Below, in pieces: positions 1 to 7,936 of a stretch of DNA of 64,000 bases. Source of the stretch: Bordetella parapertussis (GTDB lineage: Bacteria; Pseudomonadota; Gammaproteobacteria; Burkholderiales; Burkholderiaceae_B); NCBI GenBank assembly GCA_945897365.1, contig CAMDFD010000001.1, positions 1-64,000 on the forward strand, given 5' to 3'. A program made the translations under genes and the position numbers. Below the pieces are notes generated by a model, which worked only from the letters and a program-made list of their open reading frames with translations, made no database searches and was not told the DNA's origin. Every line of letters begins with the position of its first letter. Position 1 is the first letter of the stretch.

Positions 1-21
1 GCCCTGAATAACGCCTTTTGC

Positions 22-414
22 GTGAACAAGAGAGGGCCGGATCGCGCTGTACCGATTCATAACAACCGCCGCAGCGGGCGCAAACAAATGAGACTGCCCA
101 ATGAGCAATCAAGGCGACCGGGGAAACTGCTGCGGCCGTGGGACGTGGCGGCCACACCGCTGGAACTGGCGCTGGCCAGGGGCCACAGGTGGTTGGCAAT
201 GCTGGAGTACGGCAAGTTGAAAAACCTGACTGAAATTGTAGCGCTGGAGGGAGTCGACAACAGCTACGTCAGCCGGATGGTGAATTTGACTACGCTGGCA
301 CCGGACATCGTCGAGGCGATTTTGGAGGATACGCTGCCGGATCACCTGACGCTGTTTGATCTTGCGGTGGACCCGCCTGCGCTGTGGGAGGAGCAGCGGT
401 TACGGATTTGGTGA
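22..414 (+). CDS. Recombinase-associated HTH-like protein, hypothetical
   Basis: This 130-residue protein starts at a GTG, but its frame is open to the first base of the window, so the true start may lie outside. It contains the block RPWDVAATPLELALARGHRW (residues 39-58) followed by NSYVSRMVNLTTLAPDIVEA (80-99). The second block resembles the KorB/ParB-type helix-turn-helix tail found in, or encoded beside, serine recombinases of mobile elements in Burkholderiales. No catalytic recombinase domain is visible. Its position at the edge of a region full of element remnants fits a role in mobile DNA. The function is inferred from resemblance only, and no partner gene is visible. Confidence 0.55.
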   Translation: MNKRGPDRAVPIHNNRRSGRKQMRLPNEQSRRPGKLLRPWDVAATPLELALARGHRWLAMLEYGKLKNLTEIVALEGVDNSYVSRMVNLTTLAPDIVEAILEDTLPDHLTLFDLAVDPPALWEEQRLRIW

Positions 415-1033
415 GACGGGACTGTAAAAGATAGTGATGGCGACTGACTCCAAGACAGCGGGGTGTCTGTAAAGCCAGCACCAGACCGCCCGATCATGTT
501 CGCATAAGCACGGATCGCATACGCGGCATGTCGAGTGACCGGTATTTCAATTACAACGGTCCTCGTAGCTCCTCCCGCTTAAATGACCGGTAGTAATCGC
601 CGCAACTATGACGTCCACTTACCGCGAGTGACTACAACCAGCCTAAATCACAGATTGATACAACAACAGCATCGTCCGCTTTTGGCCGATTGCAGACGGT
701 CAACTGTTTTGTGCGTACGACTGCTTACACTGCATCACCGCCGCCCAAGTCAGCGAAGCGACCGTTCGCTCTGGGTCGAAAGGGCACAGTGGAGCGACCT
801 ATCAGCTTCAAACTCTGGATAACTTCAACACAGCTGTTCTGAAAACTCCTTTAACAAGAAGAAGTCTCAACATTTAGAATGATGCATTGAACCCCAAGAG
901 CTTGATCTACATGCCCTTGGAAAACTTAGGCGGTTTGCGATCTGGTATCTTCTGGCCCGCCAAGACTATTTCGAACTGATTCCAAGTCATTCGAACAATT
1001 TACAACCCGTTCGGAGCCTATTTGGGTGCGCTC
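415..1033. other. Gene-free stretch, mostly a dispersed repeat
   Basis: No convincing coding region occurs here. The second half, from about 673, is copy A of a repeat shared with 9264-9560. A short open frame at 583-822 has a basic, low-complexity composition and mostly translates the repeat, so it is not called as a gene. Confidence 0.6.
673..970 (+). repeat. Dispersed intergenic repeat, copy A
   Basis: About 270-300 bp align with 9264-9560 in the same orientation. Shared blocks include TGCATCACCGCCGCCCAAG near 730, GGGTCGAAAGGGCACAGT near 773, GTCTCAACATTTAGAA near 864 and CCCTTGGAAAACTTAGGCGG near 913. Substitutions and small indels between the blocks show an old duplication or an inserted repeat family. 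The two copies bracket the dioxygenase/malonyl-CoA cluster. No open frame is conserved in a way that suggests a protein, although the shared translation of both copies is similar in one frame. Confidence 0.8.
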
Positions 1034-1366
1034 CTAGAGCACTTTCCGGATCAGACAGGCTTCTTCATAAGCCTCAATGTCTTTGAGCCGGTACAAAACT
1101 TTCCCCACGATCTTCAAGTACTGCGGGCCCTCGCCGACGGTGCGCCAGCGCTGAAGGCGTGCGACTGAACAAACCCAACGATCGGCGAGCATTATTTCGG
1201 TCAGGAGCTGACGGGTAGGTTCGGCCGGGACCTCTGGAGCCAGGTGTTGGGACTCGAACTTGGGTTCGTTTGCTGCGGTTTTGGCGATGCCACTGGACAA
1301 GGCGTCCAGCACGTCACTCATTTTTTCAGCCCGCGGGTTCGAAGACGAGGTGTAGTTGGTAGCCAT
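1034..1366 (-). CDS. Excisionase/AlpA-like helix-turn-helix protein
   Basis: This is a 110-residue protein. Its last 50 residues resemble the MerR/excisionase-type winged helix used by AlpA and phage Xis proteins: ADRWVCSVARLQRWR at about residues 61-75 and PQYLKIVGKVLYRLKDIEAY at about 81-100. The first 50 residues are low complexity and probably disordered. No integrase or phage gene lies beside it, so its target is unknown. It is probably a small DNA-binding regulator left by a mobile element. The call is supported by the HTH pattern; the role is inference. Confidence 0.55.
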   Translation of the reverse strand: MATNYTSSSNPRAEKMSDVLDALSSGIAKTAANEPKFESQHLAPEVPAEPTRQLLTEIMLADRWVCSVARLQRWRTVGEGPQYLKIVGKVLYRLKDIEAYEEACLIRKVL

Positions 1367-1485
1367 GGGCTTGCTCCTTGATGCCTATATGCAGTGGTTT
1401 CATATAGGTTCATACCGGATAGTCTGACAATTTTTCTCAGTAGGGTGGGTTGGTGCATGCCACGCGCAAATCGCTTTGTATGATG

Positions 1486-1779
1486 TTAATCACGATTCCT
1501 ACGGATGTTGCGCCAATGCAAATACCTCAATAACATCGTCGAGCAGGACCACCGGGCGATCAAACGGATAACCCGACCGATGCTGGGGTTCAAGTCGTTT
1601 TGAAGCGCGCGAATTATCATCGCCGGGATCGAAACCATGCACATGATTCGCAAGGGGCAGATGAACTGCCCCGAAGGCTCAGCCATGTCCGTAGCACAGC
1701 AGTTCTACAGCCTCGCTGTTTGATCACCAGGTCAGCGACGCAACTCTTTTCGGCCAGACTCCACTATTGCGACAAAACC
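1486..1779 (+). mobile_element. Decayed IS6-family insertion sequence, right end
   Basis: Reading plus from 1508 to 1723 gives the C-terminus of an IS6/IS26-type transposase: QCKYLNNIVEQDHRAIKR (the DDE Glu region), then TRPMLGFKSF, a TGA at about 1601, then IETMHMIRKGQ and AQQFYSLAF. The TGA replaces an expected arginine codon. Upstream sequence is out of frame, so the gene is also frameshifted and truncated. After the stop, 1765-1779 (TATTGCGACAAAACC) matches most of an IS6-type right terminal inverted repeat. The element is dead and its left part is missing. Confidence 0.75.
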
Positions 1780-1958
1780 AACAAAACGGTGGGCACATCC
1801 ATCAGCATGGAGCCCTGGATCCTTTCAGTGCCCAGATGGAGGTGACGAAGCGGGCCTTCGTCGGAGAAATTGACTTCAGGGAGGGAGTGGGTGCGTTCTT
1901 TCAAGATTTTTGCATTATCGCCAACCGCCATTGACTGCCTCGTTGAAACGACATGCAA
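1780..1958 (-). pseudogene. Spermidine-synthase-like gene, N-terminal fragment
   Basis: On the minus strand the reading LPEVNFSDEGPLRHLHLG followed by TERIQGSM matches the N-terminal strand region of spermidine synthase-like proteins, which typically read as LPEV-FSDEG-VRYLHLGT-W-QGSMR. Homology stops about 10 residues later, where the right end of the IS6 remnant begins (1779). The frame then runs into IS sequence and stops. The fragment has only about 60 residues of a family that usually exceeds 230, with no SAM-binding motifs. It was probably disrupted by the insertion and has lost the rest. Identification rests on one conserved block. Confidence 0.55.
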
Positions 1959-1959
1959 A

Positions 1960-2001
1960 ATAATCGATTATAATTTAATTATAAAAATTTATCGATATAA
2001 T
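1960..2001. promoter_or_regulatory. Two ATCGAT-centred palindromes, putative GntR operators
   Basis: ATAATCGATTAT (1960-1971) is a perfect palindrome, and TTATCGATATAA (1990-2001) is a near-palindrome with the same core. They lie in AT-rich DNA upstream of the Bug gene. A close relative, TTAATCGATTAA, sits at 4700-4711 in front of the GntR gene and the dioxygenase gene. This suggests that one regulator controls both transcription units. The assignment to the GntR protein is inference. Confidence 0.5.
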
Positions 2002-2120
2002 ATCGAAAACACATGCAAATCTATATATACTTAAGTTTCGGCGAATTCATCACTCACTTGACTGAATGCGCTGAGGACATCGGATCAAGTCATTCATCAA
2101 AGACCCACAGAGGAGACACC

Positions 2121-3074
2121 ATGAAATTGCGAAATTTCTCATTTGTACTTGCGCTCGCGTTAGGCGCTGGCGCGGCAAGCGCCGCATTCCCGGACAAGCC
2201 CATCAAAATCGTCGTGGCGTTTGCGCCTGGCAGTGCCACAGACATCGTGGCGCGGTCAATTGGCCAGAACCTGTCGGTGGCATTGGGCCAACCGGTGGTG
2301 ATTGAAAACAAGCCGGGAGCCGGGGGCAACATCAGTACAGTCCAAGTCGCCAAATCGGCTGCGGATGGCTACACACTGCTCATGCACAGTGTGGCTTATT
2401 CGGTCAACCCATCTCTTTTCAGCAAAGCAGGCTATGACCCCAAAAAGGACCTGGTAGGGGTCGCCATGGCGGCGGTGTCACCGAACATTATTTATGTTCA
2501 TCCCGATGTCAAGGCCAACAACCTCAAGGAGCTGGTGGCCCTGGCCAAAAAAGAAAAGCTCAGTTACGCCTCGTCCGGTAACGGCACAACCACCCATCTG
2601 GGCGCGGAGTTGTTGTTCCGCAACCTGCTGCAGGTGGATGTATTGCATGTCCCGTTTCAGCCCGCAGCAGCAGCCACGGCCGTTGTGAGTGGCCAGGTTC
2701 CGGTCGGCTCCACGTCCATGCCCCCCGTCGTCCAACTGGCCAAGGCCGGAAAAGTGCGTCCGATTGCCGTCACCAGTCTCAAGCGCAGCCCGGCTTTGCC
2801 AGAGGTGCCCACTGTCGCGGAACTGGGCTACGCCGGGTTTGAGGCCAACACCTGGTTTGCCCTGTTTGCCCCGGCTGGAATACCGAAAGAAGTGCTCGAA
2901 TTTCTGAACAAGGAAGTCAATAAGGTTCTGCTTTATAAAACCTTGAATGACAATTTTGTAGGACTTTCACTCGAAGTCTCGCGCATGAGCCTCCCCGAAC
3001 TGGCGACCTACGTCGACAGCGAAGTTGTGAAATGGGGCAAAGTTGTCCAGCAAACCGGCGCCAAAGTCGATTAA
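2121..3074 (+). CDS. Bug/TctC-family periplasmic substrate-binding protein
   Basis: A 317-residue solute-binding protein of the tripartite tricarboxylate transporter type. The start at 2121 follows AGGAGA with good spacing and gives a signal peptide ending near ALALGAGAASA; an in-frame extension to 2013 is AT-rich and unlikely. Family marks are FPDKPIKIVVAFAPGSATD after the signal, VIENKPGAGGN at about residue 58, and EVPTVAELGY near residue 225. Proteins of this family bind carboxylates in the periplasm. No TctA or TctB membrane partner is nearby, which is common for this family. The FAH hydrolase starts 20 bp downstream, so the two form an operon, and the ligand may be the pathway's aromatic or acid substrate. 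Confidence 0.9.
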   Translation: MKLRNFSFVLALALGAGAASAAFPDKPIKIVVAFAPGSATDIVARSIGQNLSVALGQPVVIENKPGAGGNISTVQVAKSAADGYTLLMHSVAYSVNPSLFSKAGYDPKKDLVGVAMAAVSPNIIYVHPDVKANNLKELVALAKKEKLSYASSGNGTTTHLGAELLFRNLLQVDVLHVPFQPAAAATAVVSGQVPVGSTSMPPVVQLAKAGKVRPIAVTSLKRSPALPEVPTVAELGYAGFEANTWFALFAPAGIPKEVLEFLNKEVNKVLLYKTLNDNFVGLSLEVSRMSLPELATYVDSEVVKWGKVVQQTGAKVD

Positions 3075-3094
3075 CAACCCTTGAACTCGAATGC

Positions 3095-3961
3095 ATGAAA
3101 CTCATCAGTTACCTTTACCAAGACAGCGTCCGCTATGGTGTGCTGCAAGACGATGGCGTGATCGATATTGCCAAGTGCCTGCCCGATGCACCGACTGGCG
3201 TGAATGAATTCATCGCCCTGAGTAACGCTCGCCCGAGTTTGCTCGACGACATCCAAGCCCGTGTCGGCTCGTGCCAGGCCACTCCTCTGACCGACGTTAC
3301 ATTGCTGCCCAGTGTGCCGCGCCCAGGGAAAGTTGTGTGCCTGGGGGTCAATTACCTGGACCATGCCAAAGAAGGCGGCAACAAGGTGTACGACTACCCC
3401 ACTATTTTTCTGCGTTGCGCCACCTCACTTGTGGCGCATGGCGCGCCGATTCAGTTGTCCCCCATATCAACGGCCCTGGACTATGAAGCCGAACTGGCGG
3501 TCGTCATCGGCCGTGTGACCAAAAATGTCAAGGCGGTCGATGCCCTGCAGCACGTATTTGGCTACACCTGCTTCAACGACGCCACGTACCGGGACTACCA
3601 GAAGAGAACTACCCAATGGACCATCGGCAAAAATTTTGACCAGACCGGAGGCTTTGGACCCCATCTGGTCACCGCGGATGAATTGCCACCGGGCTGCCAG
3701 GGTTTGCACATTGAGTCACGCCTCAATGGCAAGGTCATGCAAAGCGCCAACATGGATGCCTTGATCTACCCCGTGGCACAAACTTTGGAGCTACTGTCGC
3801 AGTGCTTGACCCTGGAGCCAGGTGATGTGGTGTTGATGGGCACACCCGCTGGTGTGGGTTACGCGCGTACGCCACCGGTGTTTATGTGCGCAGGCGATGT
3901 GATCGAGGTTGAAATTGAAGGCATCGGCACCTTGCGCAACCCGGTCGGCGCACAAGGATGA
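3095..3961 (+). CDS. Fumarylacetoacetate hydrolase (FAH)-family protein
   Basis: A 288-residue enzyme of the FAH superfamily, which hydrolyses C-C bonds in acylpyruvates and beta-diketones or decarboxylates/isomerises similar acids using Mg2+. Visible motifs are LGVNYLDHAKEGG near residue 85, DYEAELAVVIG (D129-E133 supplying metal ligands), the GYTCFNDATYRDYQ block, WTIGKNFDQTGGFGP and GDVVLMGTPAGVG near 245. The start at 3095 begins MKLISYL, the usual N-terminus; no strong ribosome-binding site is visible, so translation may be coupled to the Bug gene. With the dioxygenase and malonyl-CoA genes nearby it is a good candidate for cleaving a ring-fission product. The exact substrate is not visible. 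Confidence 0.9.
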   Translation: MKLISYLYQDSVRYGVLQDDGVIDIAKCLPDAPTGVNEFIALSNARPSLLDDIQARVGSCQATPLTDVTLLPSVPRPGKVVCLGVNYLDHAKEGGNKVYDYPTIFLRCATSLVAHGAPIQLSPISTALDYEAELAVVIGRVTKNVKAVDALQHVFGYTCFNDATYRDYQKRTTQWTIGKNFDQTGGFGPHLVTADELPPGCQGLHIESRLNGKVMQSANMDALIYPVAQTLELLSQCLTLEPGDVVLMGTPAGVGYARTPPVFMCAGDVIEVEIEGIGTLRNPVGAQG

Positions 3962-3980
3962 CCCGGCCCTACCACCTGAC

Positions 3981-4691
3981 TCAAGCTATTTCAAGCAACT
4001 TCACACCCTCTGAAATTGACGCGGAAGTCTGACGGTAATGCGCCACCAAGATCTTCACCGCATCGTCAGCCTTCCCCTCAATCGCGGCATGGAACAGGGC
4101 CACATGCTCCTCGTGGGTATGGCGGCTCGTGAAGTTTTTGCTGGCAGCCAACTGCCGGTAACGGTAGGCCTCATTGGACAAGGTGGCACAAAAGTCACGC
4201 AGCCAGCGCGAGGGACAGTTGTCCAGAAGTCGGGCGTGAAATTCCCGATGCAGCGTTTCCCACTCGGGATTGGGCACGTAGTGGTCACTGGCGAGCGAAC
4301 GCGACGTGCGGGACAGCTTATGCACCAGCAACACCAGGGCGTCTTCCCAGGATGGCGTGCGATTTTCAATCGACTGGCGCAAACACAGACCCTCGACATC
4401 GCACCGGGTGGAGGTGAGAACATCAAGCTCTTCCCAGTGCAACGGGGCCACGCAAAAGCCACGTTGATCCGTGCGCACCACCAGGCCTTCAGACGACAGC
4501 CGGTTCAATGCTTCGCGCACCGGACTGGCGCCGACAGCGTAGCGTTGACCTACCGCATCGACTCGCAACTTGTCTTCTGGCTTGAAGACGCCGTGCAGGA
4601 TATCTGCGCGCAGTGCGTCATAGACCGCGCTGGCGCGGGTGGTGCCGGATGCGTCGGCGGACTGATCTGAGAGTGCTGGTTTTCTGGACAT
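3981..4691 (-). CDS. GntR-family (FCD) transcriptional regulator
   Basis: A 236-residue regulator. Residues about 18-85 form the GntR winged helix (VYDALRADILHGVFKPEDKL, then VGASPVREALNRLSSEGLV) and the remainder is an all-helical FCD ligand-binding domain with the LHREFHARLL block carrying a metal-ligand histidine. FCD regulators usually repress catabolic genes until an organic acid binds. It is transcribed divergently from the dioxygenase gene, with only 40 bp between the starts and the palindrome TTAATCGATTAA there, and convergently with the FAH gene. It very likely controls this cluster and its own expression. Confidence 0.9.
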   Translation of the reverse strand: MSRKPALSDQSADASGTTRASAVYDALRADILHGVFKPEDKLRVDAVGQRYAVGASPVREALNRLSSEGLVVRTDQRGFCVAPLHWEELDVLTSTRCDVEGLCLRQSIENRTPSWEDALVLLVHKLSRTSRSLASDHYVPNPEWETLHREFHARLLDNCPSRWLRDFCATLSNEAYRYRQLAASKNFTSRHTHEEHVALFHAAIEGKADDAVKILVAHYRQTSASISEGVKLLEIA

Positions 4692-4699
4692 TTTTTAAA

Positions 4700-4711
4700 T
4701 TAATCGATTAA
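4700..4711. promoter_or_regulatory. Palindromic operator TTAATCGATTAA
   Basis: This perfect 12-bp palindrome lies between the divergent GntR and dioxygenase start codons. It matches the site at 1960-1971 in 10 of 12 positions. It is placed to overlap both promoters, which fits repression of both by the GntR protein. Direct evidence is sequence symmetry only. Confidence 0.55.
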
Positions 4712-4731
4712 CCCTATTTTAAGGCGTAAAC

Positions 4732-5592
4732 ATGAGAAACGTCACCCAACAAAACATCACAGCCACTGTCGTCCAGACTTTTGACAAGATTGACGACCCC
4801 CGAATGAAATTCTTGGTGGCCGAATTCGTCAAACACGTGCACAGCTTTGCTACCGAGACGAAGCTGACCCACGCCGAGTGGCGCGAGGGCCTAGCGTTCC
4901 TGCACCGCGCAGCCGACATCAGCAGCGACTCGCGCAGCGAGTTCACTCTGTTGTCTGATGTGCTGGGGCTGTCGTCGCTGGTCGACCTGATGGCATCCAA
5001 GCCCGGCGCGACCCAAGGCAGTGTCTTGGGCCCTTTTCACACGCGTGGTTCGCCCTGGATGGAGAGTGGTACCAACCTCATGGGCAACAACGCGGGCGAA
5101 CCCGTGCTGCTGCGAGGCAAGGTCACCGACATCCATGGCCAACCCATCCCCGAGGCCAAAGTTGATTTCTGGCAAAACGCTGACAACGGCCTGTATTGGC
5201 AAATGGACGAGGCCCAGGCGACAGACAACCTGCGCTGCCAGATGCAGGTGCTGCCCGATGGCACCTTTGAGTTGCTCACCATCCGACCCAAACCCTACCG
5301 GGTGCCCACCGACGGTCCTGTCGGGGAGTTGCTCACCGCATCCCACCGCGACGCCTGGCGGCCGGCGCACTACCACATCATTGTCGAAGCGCCGGGCTAT
5401 ACCAGCTTGATCACCGAGGTGTTTGACGCTGACGACACCTACATCAGCCAGTGTGCCGTGTTCGGGGTGCGCGAATCGCTGATTCGCAAGTTTCAACCTG
5501 AAGCCGATGCCAGCGTGATGGAACGCTACCAACTAAAAACCCCCTACTTTGTATTCGACTGCCCCATTGCTTTGGCAACCCAGGAGGCTTGA
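4732..5592 (+). CDS. Intradiol ring-cleavage dioxygenase, hydroxyquinol 1,2-dioxygenase-like
   Basis: A 286-residue member of the catechol/hydroxyquinol intradiol dioxygenases, which cleave the bond between two ring hydroxyls using Fe(III). An N-terminal helical dimerisation domain (1-95) is followed by SVLGPFH and the catalytic beta-sandwich. The four iron ligands can be placed: Y155 (LYWQMD), Y189 (PKPYRVPTDGP), H213 and H215 (WRPAHYHI). Length and the LGPFH block favour the hydroxyquinol/chlorocatechol branch over protocatechuate dioxygenase. It starts an operon with the reductase and malonyl-CoA genes. No maleylacetate reductase, the usual next enzyme after hydroxyquinol cleavage, is present in the window. 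The true substrate is therefore open. Confidence 0.9.
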   Translation: MRNVTQQNITATVVQTFDKIDDPRMKFLVAEFVKHVHSFATETKLTHAEWREGLAFLHRAADISSDSRSEFTLLSDVLGLSSLVDLMASKPGATQGSVLGPFHTRGSPWMESGTNLMGNNAGEPVLLRGKVTDIHGQPIPEAKVDFWQNADNGLYWQMDEAQATDNLRCQMQVLPDGTFELLTIRPKPYRVPTDGPVGELLTASHRDAWRPAHYHIIVEAPGYTSLITEVFDADDTYISQCAVFGVRESLIRKFQPEADASVMERYQLKTPYFVFDCPIALATQEA

Positions 5593-5594
5593 AC

Positions 5595-6182
5595 ATGATG
5601 AAAATTGAACAAAAATCGATTGATCAGCTCTTCTTCAACGCGCGTTCTGCCAACGGATTTTTGGACATGCCGGTTCCCTTGTCGCTCCTGCAAGATGTCT
5701 ATGAGATCGCCAAGATGGGGCCCACGTCGATGAACACACAACCGGCGAGGTATGTTTTTTTGACCAGCCCGCAAGCACGAGCGCGGGTCTTGCCCGCACT
5801 CAAACCCGGCAATGTGGACAAAGCGAAGTCCGCGCCGGTCACGGTGATCGTGGCCACCGACACGCAGTTCTACGAAAACATGCCCTCCATCTGGCATGTA
5901 CCGGAAGCGCGCGACATGTTTGCAGCCAACACCAAGCTCGCACAGGACACCGCCACACGCAACAGCACCTTGGGGGGTGCCTACTTCATGATGGCGGCAC
6001 GCGCGCTAGGGTTGGATTGCGGCCCGATGAGTGGCGTGGATCTCGAAAAAATCAATGCAGAATTTTTTCCTGACGGTCGCCTGCAAGCCAACTTTTTGAT
6101 CAATCTGGGCTACATCGACGCCACCAAGACCTACACGCGTAACCCCCGCTTGAGCTTTGAGCAAGCCTGTTCCGAAATTTAG
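5595..6182 (+). CDS. HadB/RutE-family FMN nitroreductase-like oxidoreductase
   Basis: A 195-residue flavoprotein of the HadB/RutE branch of nitroreductases. The start at 5595 has AGGAGG seven bases upstream and lies 2 bp after the dioxygenase stop. Seen are the N-terminal FFNARSANGFLD, the flavin-contact block MGPTSMNTQPARYVF, the segment GGAYFMMAARALGLDCGPMSG near residue 130 (19 of its residues are highly typical) and NFLINLGY near the end. RutE reduces malonic semialdehyde; HadB/TcpB relatives act next to hydroxyquinol dioxygenases in chlorophenol pathways and reduce quinones. Either role would fit this cluster: keeping a (hydroxy)quinol reduced for the dioxygenase, or reducing a C3 semialdehyde. 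Confidence 0.85.
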   Translation: MMKIEQKSIDQLFFNARSANGFLDMPVPLSLLQDVYEIAKMGPTSMNTQPARYVFLTSPQARARVLPALKPGNVDKAKSAPVTVIVATDTQFYENMPSIWHVPEARDMFAANTKLAQDTATRNSTLGGAYFMMAARALGLDCGPMSGVDLEKINAEFFPDGRLQANFLINLGYIDATKTYTRNPRLSFEQACSEI

Positions 6183-6221
6183 GGCGACTCGTCCCTAACC
6201 GCTGACCAGACCCGCAAGCGC

Positions 6222-6290
6222 CATCACCACACGATTGCGCCCAGCATGTACCCCCGCCTCGACTATGACCTGGAACGCGACTTGGTGCCC
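6222..6290 (+). pseudogene. Short remnant of a Bug/TctC gene
   Basis: Reading plus through this gap gives TIAPSMYPRLDYDLERDLVP, which matches the conserved Bug block usually read as xxxNPSLYxKLPYDxxKDFxP. Nothing else of the gene remains: no signal peptide, no C-terminal half. It shows that a second binding-protein gene once sat between the reductase and the malonyl-CoA synthetase genes and has been deleted. The identification is from one block of about 20 residues. Confidence 0.55.
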
Positions 6291-6340
6291 TTGCATCTGC
6301 GGTGTGACGGGCCTTTTTTTCTAATTTGCACTTTGAATCC

Positions 6341-7891
6341 ATGAGCTCCAACAATTTGTTTTCTGCCCTGCGGGCTGCTTTCCCTGCCGACTTGACTGCG
6401 GTGGCGGTCGAGACCGATGAAGGCCTGCTCTACAGCTGGCAAGACCTCGACCGCGCCACGGCCATGATGGCCAATTTGCTTCAGTCACTCGATTTGCCTG
6501 AAGGCAGCCGGGTGGCGGTGCAGGTCGAAAAATCGGTCGAAGCGATGGTGTTGTATTTGGCATGCTTGCGCGCTGGCTGCGTGTTCTTGCCGCTCAACAC
6601 CGCTTACCAAAGCGCCGAGATTGAGTACTTCATTGGCAACGCCGAGCCTGCCGTGGTGGTGTGCAGTCCGGCCAATTTTGGCTGGGTCAGCAAACTCGCC
6701 TTCAAGGCGGGCACGCAGCATGTGTTCACGCTGGGCGATGACCGCACGGGCAGCTTGCTCGAGCGCGCCGCGCACCACAGCGACCAGCACACACCTGCGG
6801 CGCGCCAGGCCGATGATCTTGCTTGTATTCTCTACACCAGCGGCACCACGGGGCGCAGCAAAGGCGCCATGCTCACTCACGGAAACCTTCGCTCAAATGC
6901 GCTAGTGCTCAAGGACTATTGGCAATGGCAGGCTGGTCGCGATTTGCTGATCCACGCCCTACCGATTTTTCATGTGCATGGCTTGTTCGTTGCCATAAAT
7001 GGTGCGCTCATCAGCGGCAGCAAGATGCTGTGGATGTCCAAATTCGACGCCAAGCGGGCCGTAGCATGGATGCCTCAGGCCACAGTGTTCATGGGGGTTC
7101 CCACGCTCTACGTTCGTATGCTGGCAGAGCCTTCGCTCACGCGGGATATATGCAGCCAAATGCGTTTATTCGTCGCCGGCTCTGCCCCCCTTCAAATCGA
7201 GACCTTTAATGAATGGGCTGACCGCACCGGTCACACTATCGTAGAGCGCTACGGCATGAGTGAGACCGTGATGCTGACCTCCAATCCCTACCAGCCCGAT
7301 TTACGCTTTGGCGGTCAGTCGGAGCGGCGCGGAGGCACCGTCGGCTTTCCCTTGCCTGGCGTGAGCCTGCGAGTTAGGGGTGATGCCGGTGAGGATCTGC
7401 AAGTGGGCAAGATCGGCGGTATCGAAGTCAAGGGCCCGAACGTTTTCAAGGGCTACTGGCGCATGCCCGAGAAAACCAAGGAAGAGTTCACCTCTGACGG
7501 CTGGTTTAGGACTGGTGATGTGGGACGAATCGACGAGAGAGGTTACGTCGCCATCGCCGGGCGCAGCAAAGACCTCATCATCAGTGGCGGCTACAACGTC
7601 TATCCGGCCGAGATCGAAGGCTACATCAACGAAATGCCTGGCGTCTGTGAAAGTGCCCTGTTGGGCGTACCGCACCCCGACTTTGGTGAGGTAGGCGTCG
7701 CACTGGTGACGCTGAAGTCCGGTGCAAGCCTCACGAGCGATGCAGTCATCGCGACACTCAAGGCCCGACTGGCCAACTTCAAAATCCCCAAGCGCTGTTT
7801 CATCGTCAGTGAGCTTCCGCGCAACAACATGGGCAAGGTACAGAAGAACGTTTTGCGCGAACAGTTTAAAAGTCTGTTTGCGCTGACTTGA
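6341..7891 (+). CDS. matB: Malonyl-CoA synthetase (AMP-forming acid-CoA ligase)
   Basis: A 516-residue ANL-superfamily ligase that activates a carboxylic acid with ATP and CoA. Motifs are the phosphate loop LYTSGTTGRSKGAMLTHGN at about residue 165, YGMSETVMLTSNPY near 305, GWFRTGDVGRIDERGYV near 385 and the C-terminal catalytic lysine in NNMGKVQKN. The R-x-G-GTVGFPLPGV region and the ERYGMSET pattern are those of malonyl-CoA synthetases (MatB). The neighbouring malonyl-CoA decarboxylase supports malonate as substrate. The ATG at 6341 begins the usual N-terminus; an upstream TTG at 6326 is possible. It lies in the dioxygenase operon after the Bug remnant. Confidence 0.85.
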   Translation: MSSNNLFSALRAAFPADLTAVAVETDEGLLYSWQDLDRATAMMANLLQSLDLPEGSRVAVQVEKSVEAMVLYLACLRAGCVFLPLNTAYQSAEIEYFIGNAEPAVVVCSPANFGWVSKLAFKAGTQHVFTLGDDRTGSLLERAAHHSDQHTPAARQADDLACILYTSGTTGRSKGAMLTHGNLRSNALVLKDYWQWQAGRDLLIHALPIFHVHGLFVAINGALISGSKMLWMSKFDAKRAVAWMPQATVFMGVPTLYVRMLAEPSLTRDICSQMRLFVAGSAPLQIETFNEWADRTGHTIVERYGMSETVMLTSNPYQPDLRFGGQSERRGGTVGFPLPGVSLRVRGDAGEDLQVGKIGGIEVKGPNVFKGYWRMPEKTKEEFTSDGWFRTGDVGRIDERGYVAIAGRSKDLIISGGYNVYPAEIEGYINEMPGVCESALLGVPHPDFGEVGVALVTLKSGASLTSDAVIATLKARLANFKIPKRCFIVSELPRNNMGKVQKNVLREQFKSLFALT

Positions 7892-7936
7892 CACTAATCC
7901 CCCGCGTAATTTTTTTAGCTGCAGAGGTTACTGACC

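Noticed and set aside
583..822. Plus-strand open frame of 79 codons
   Set aside because: It translates mostly the dispersed repeat, has no ribosome-binding site and has skewed, basic composition; the similar frame at 9217-9465 is the other repeat copy.
4038..4670. Plus-strand frame of 210 codons opposite the GntR gene
   Set aside because: It is the antisense shadow of a clear GntR/FCD gene; its translation has no family motif.
4891..5532. Minus-strand frame of 213 codons opposite the dioxygenase gene
   Set aside because: Antisense shadow of a gene with all catalytic residues in place; high-GC codon bias explains the open frame.
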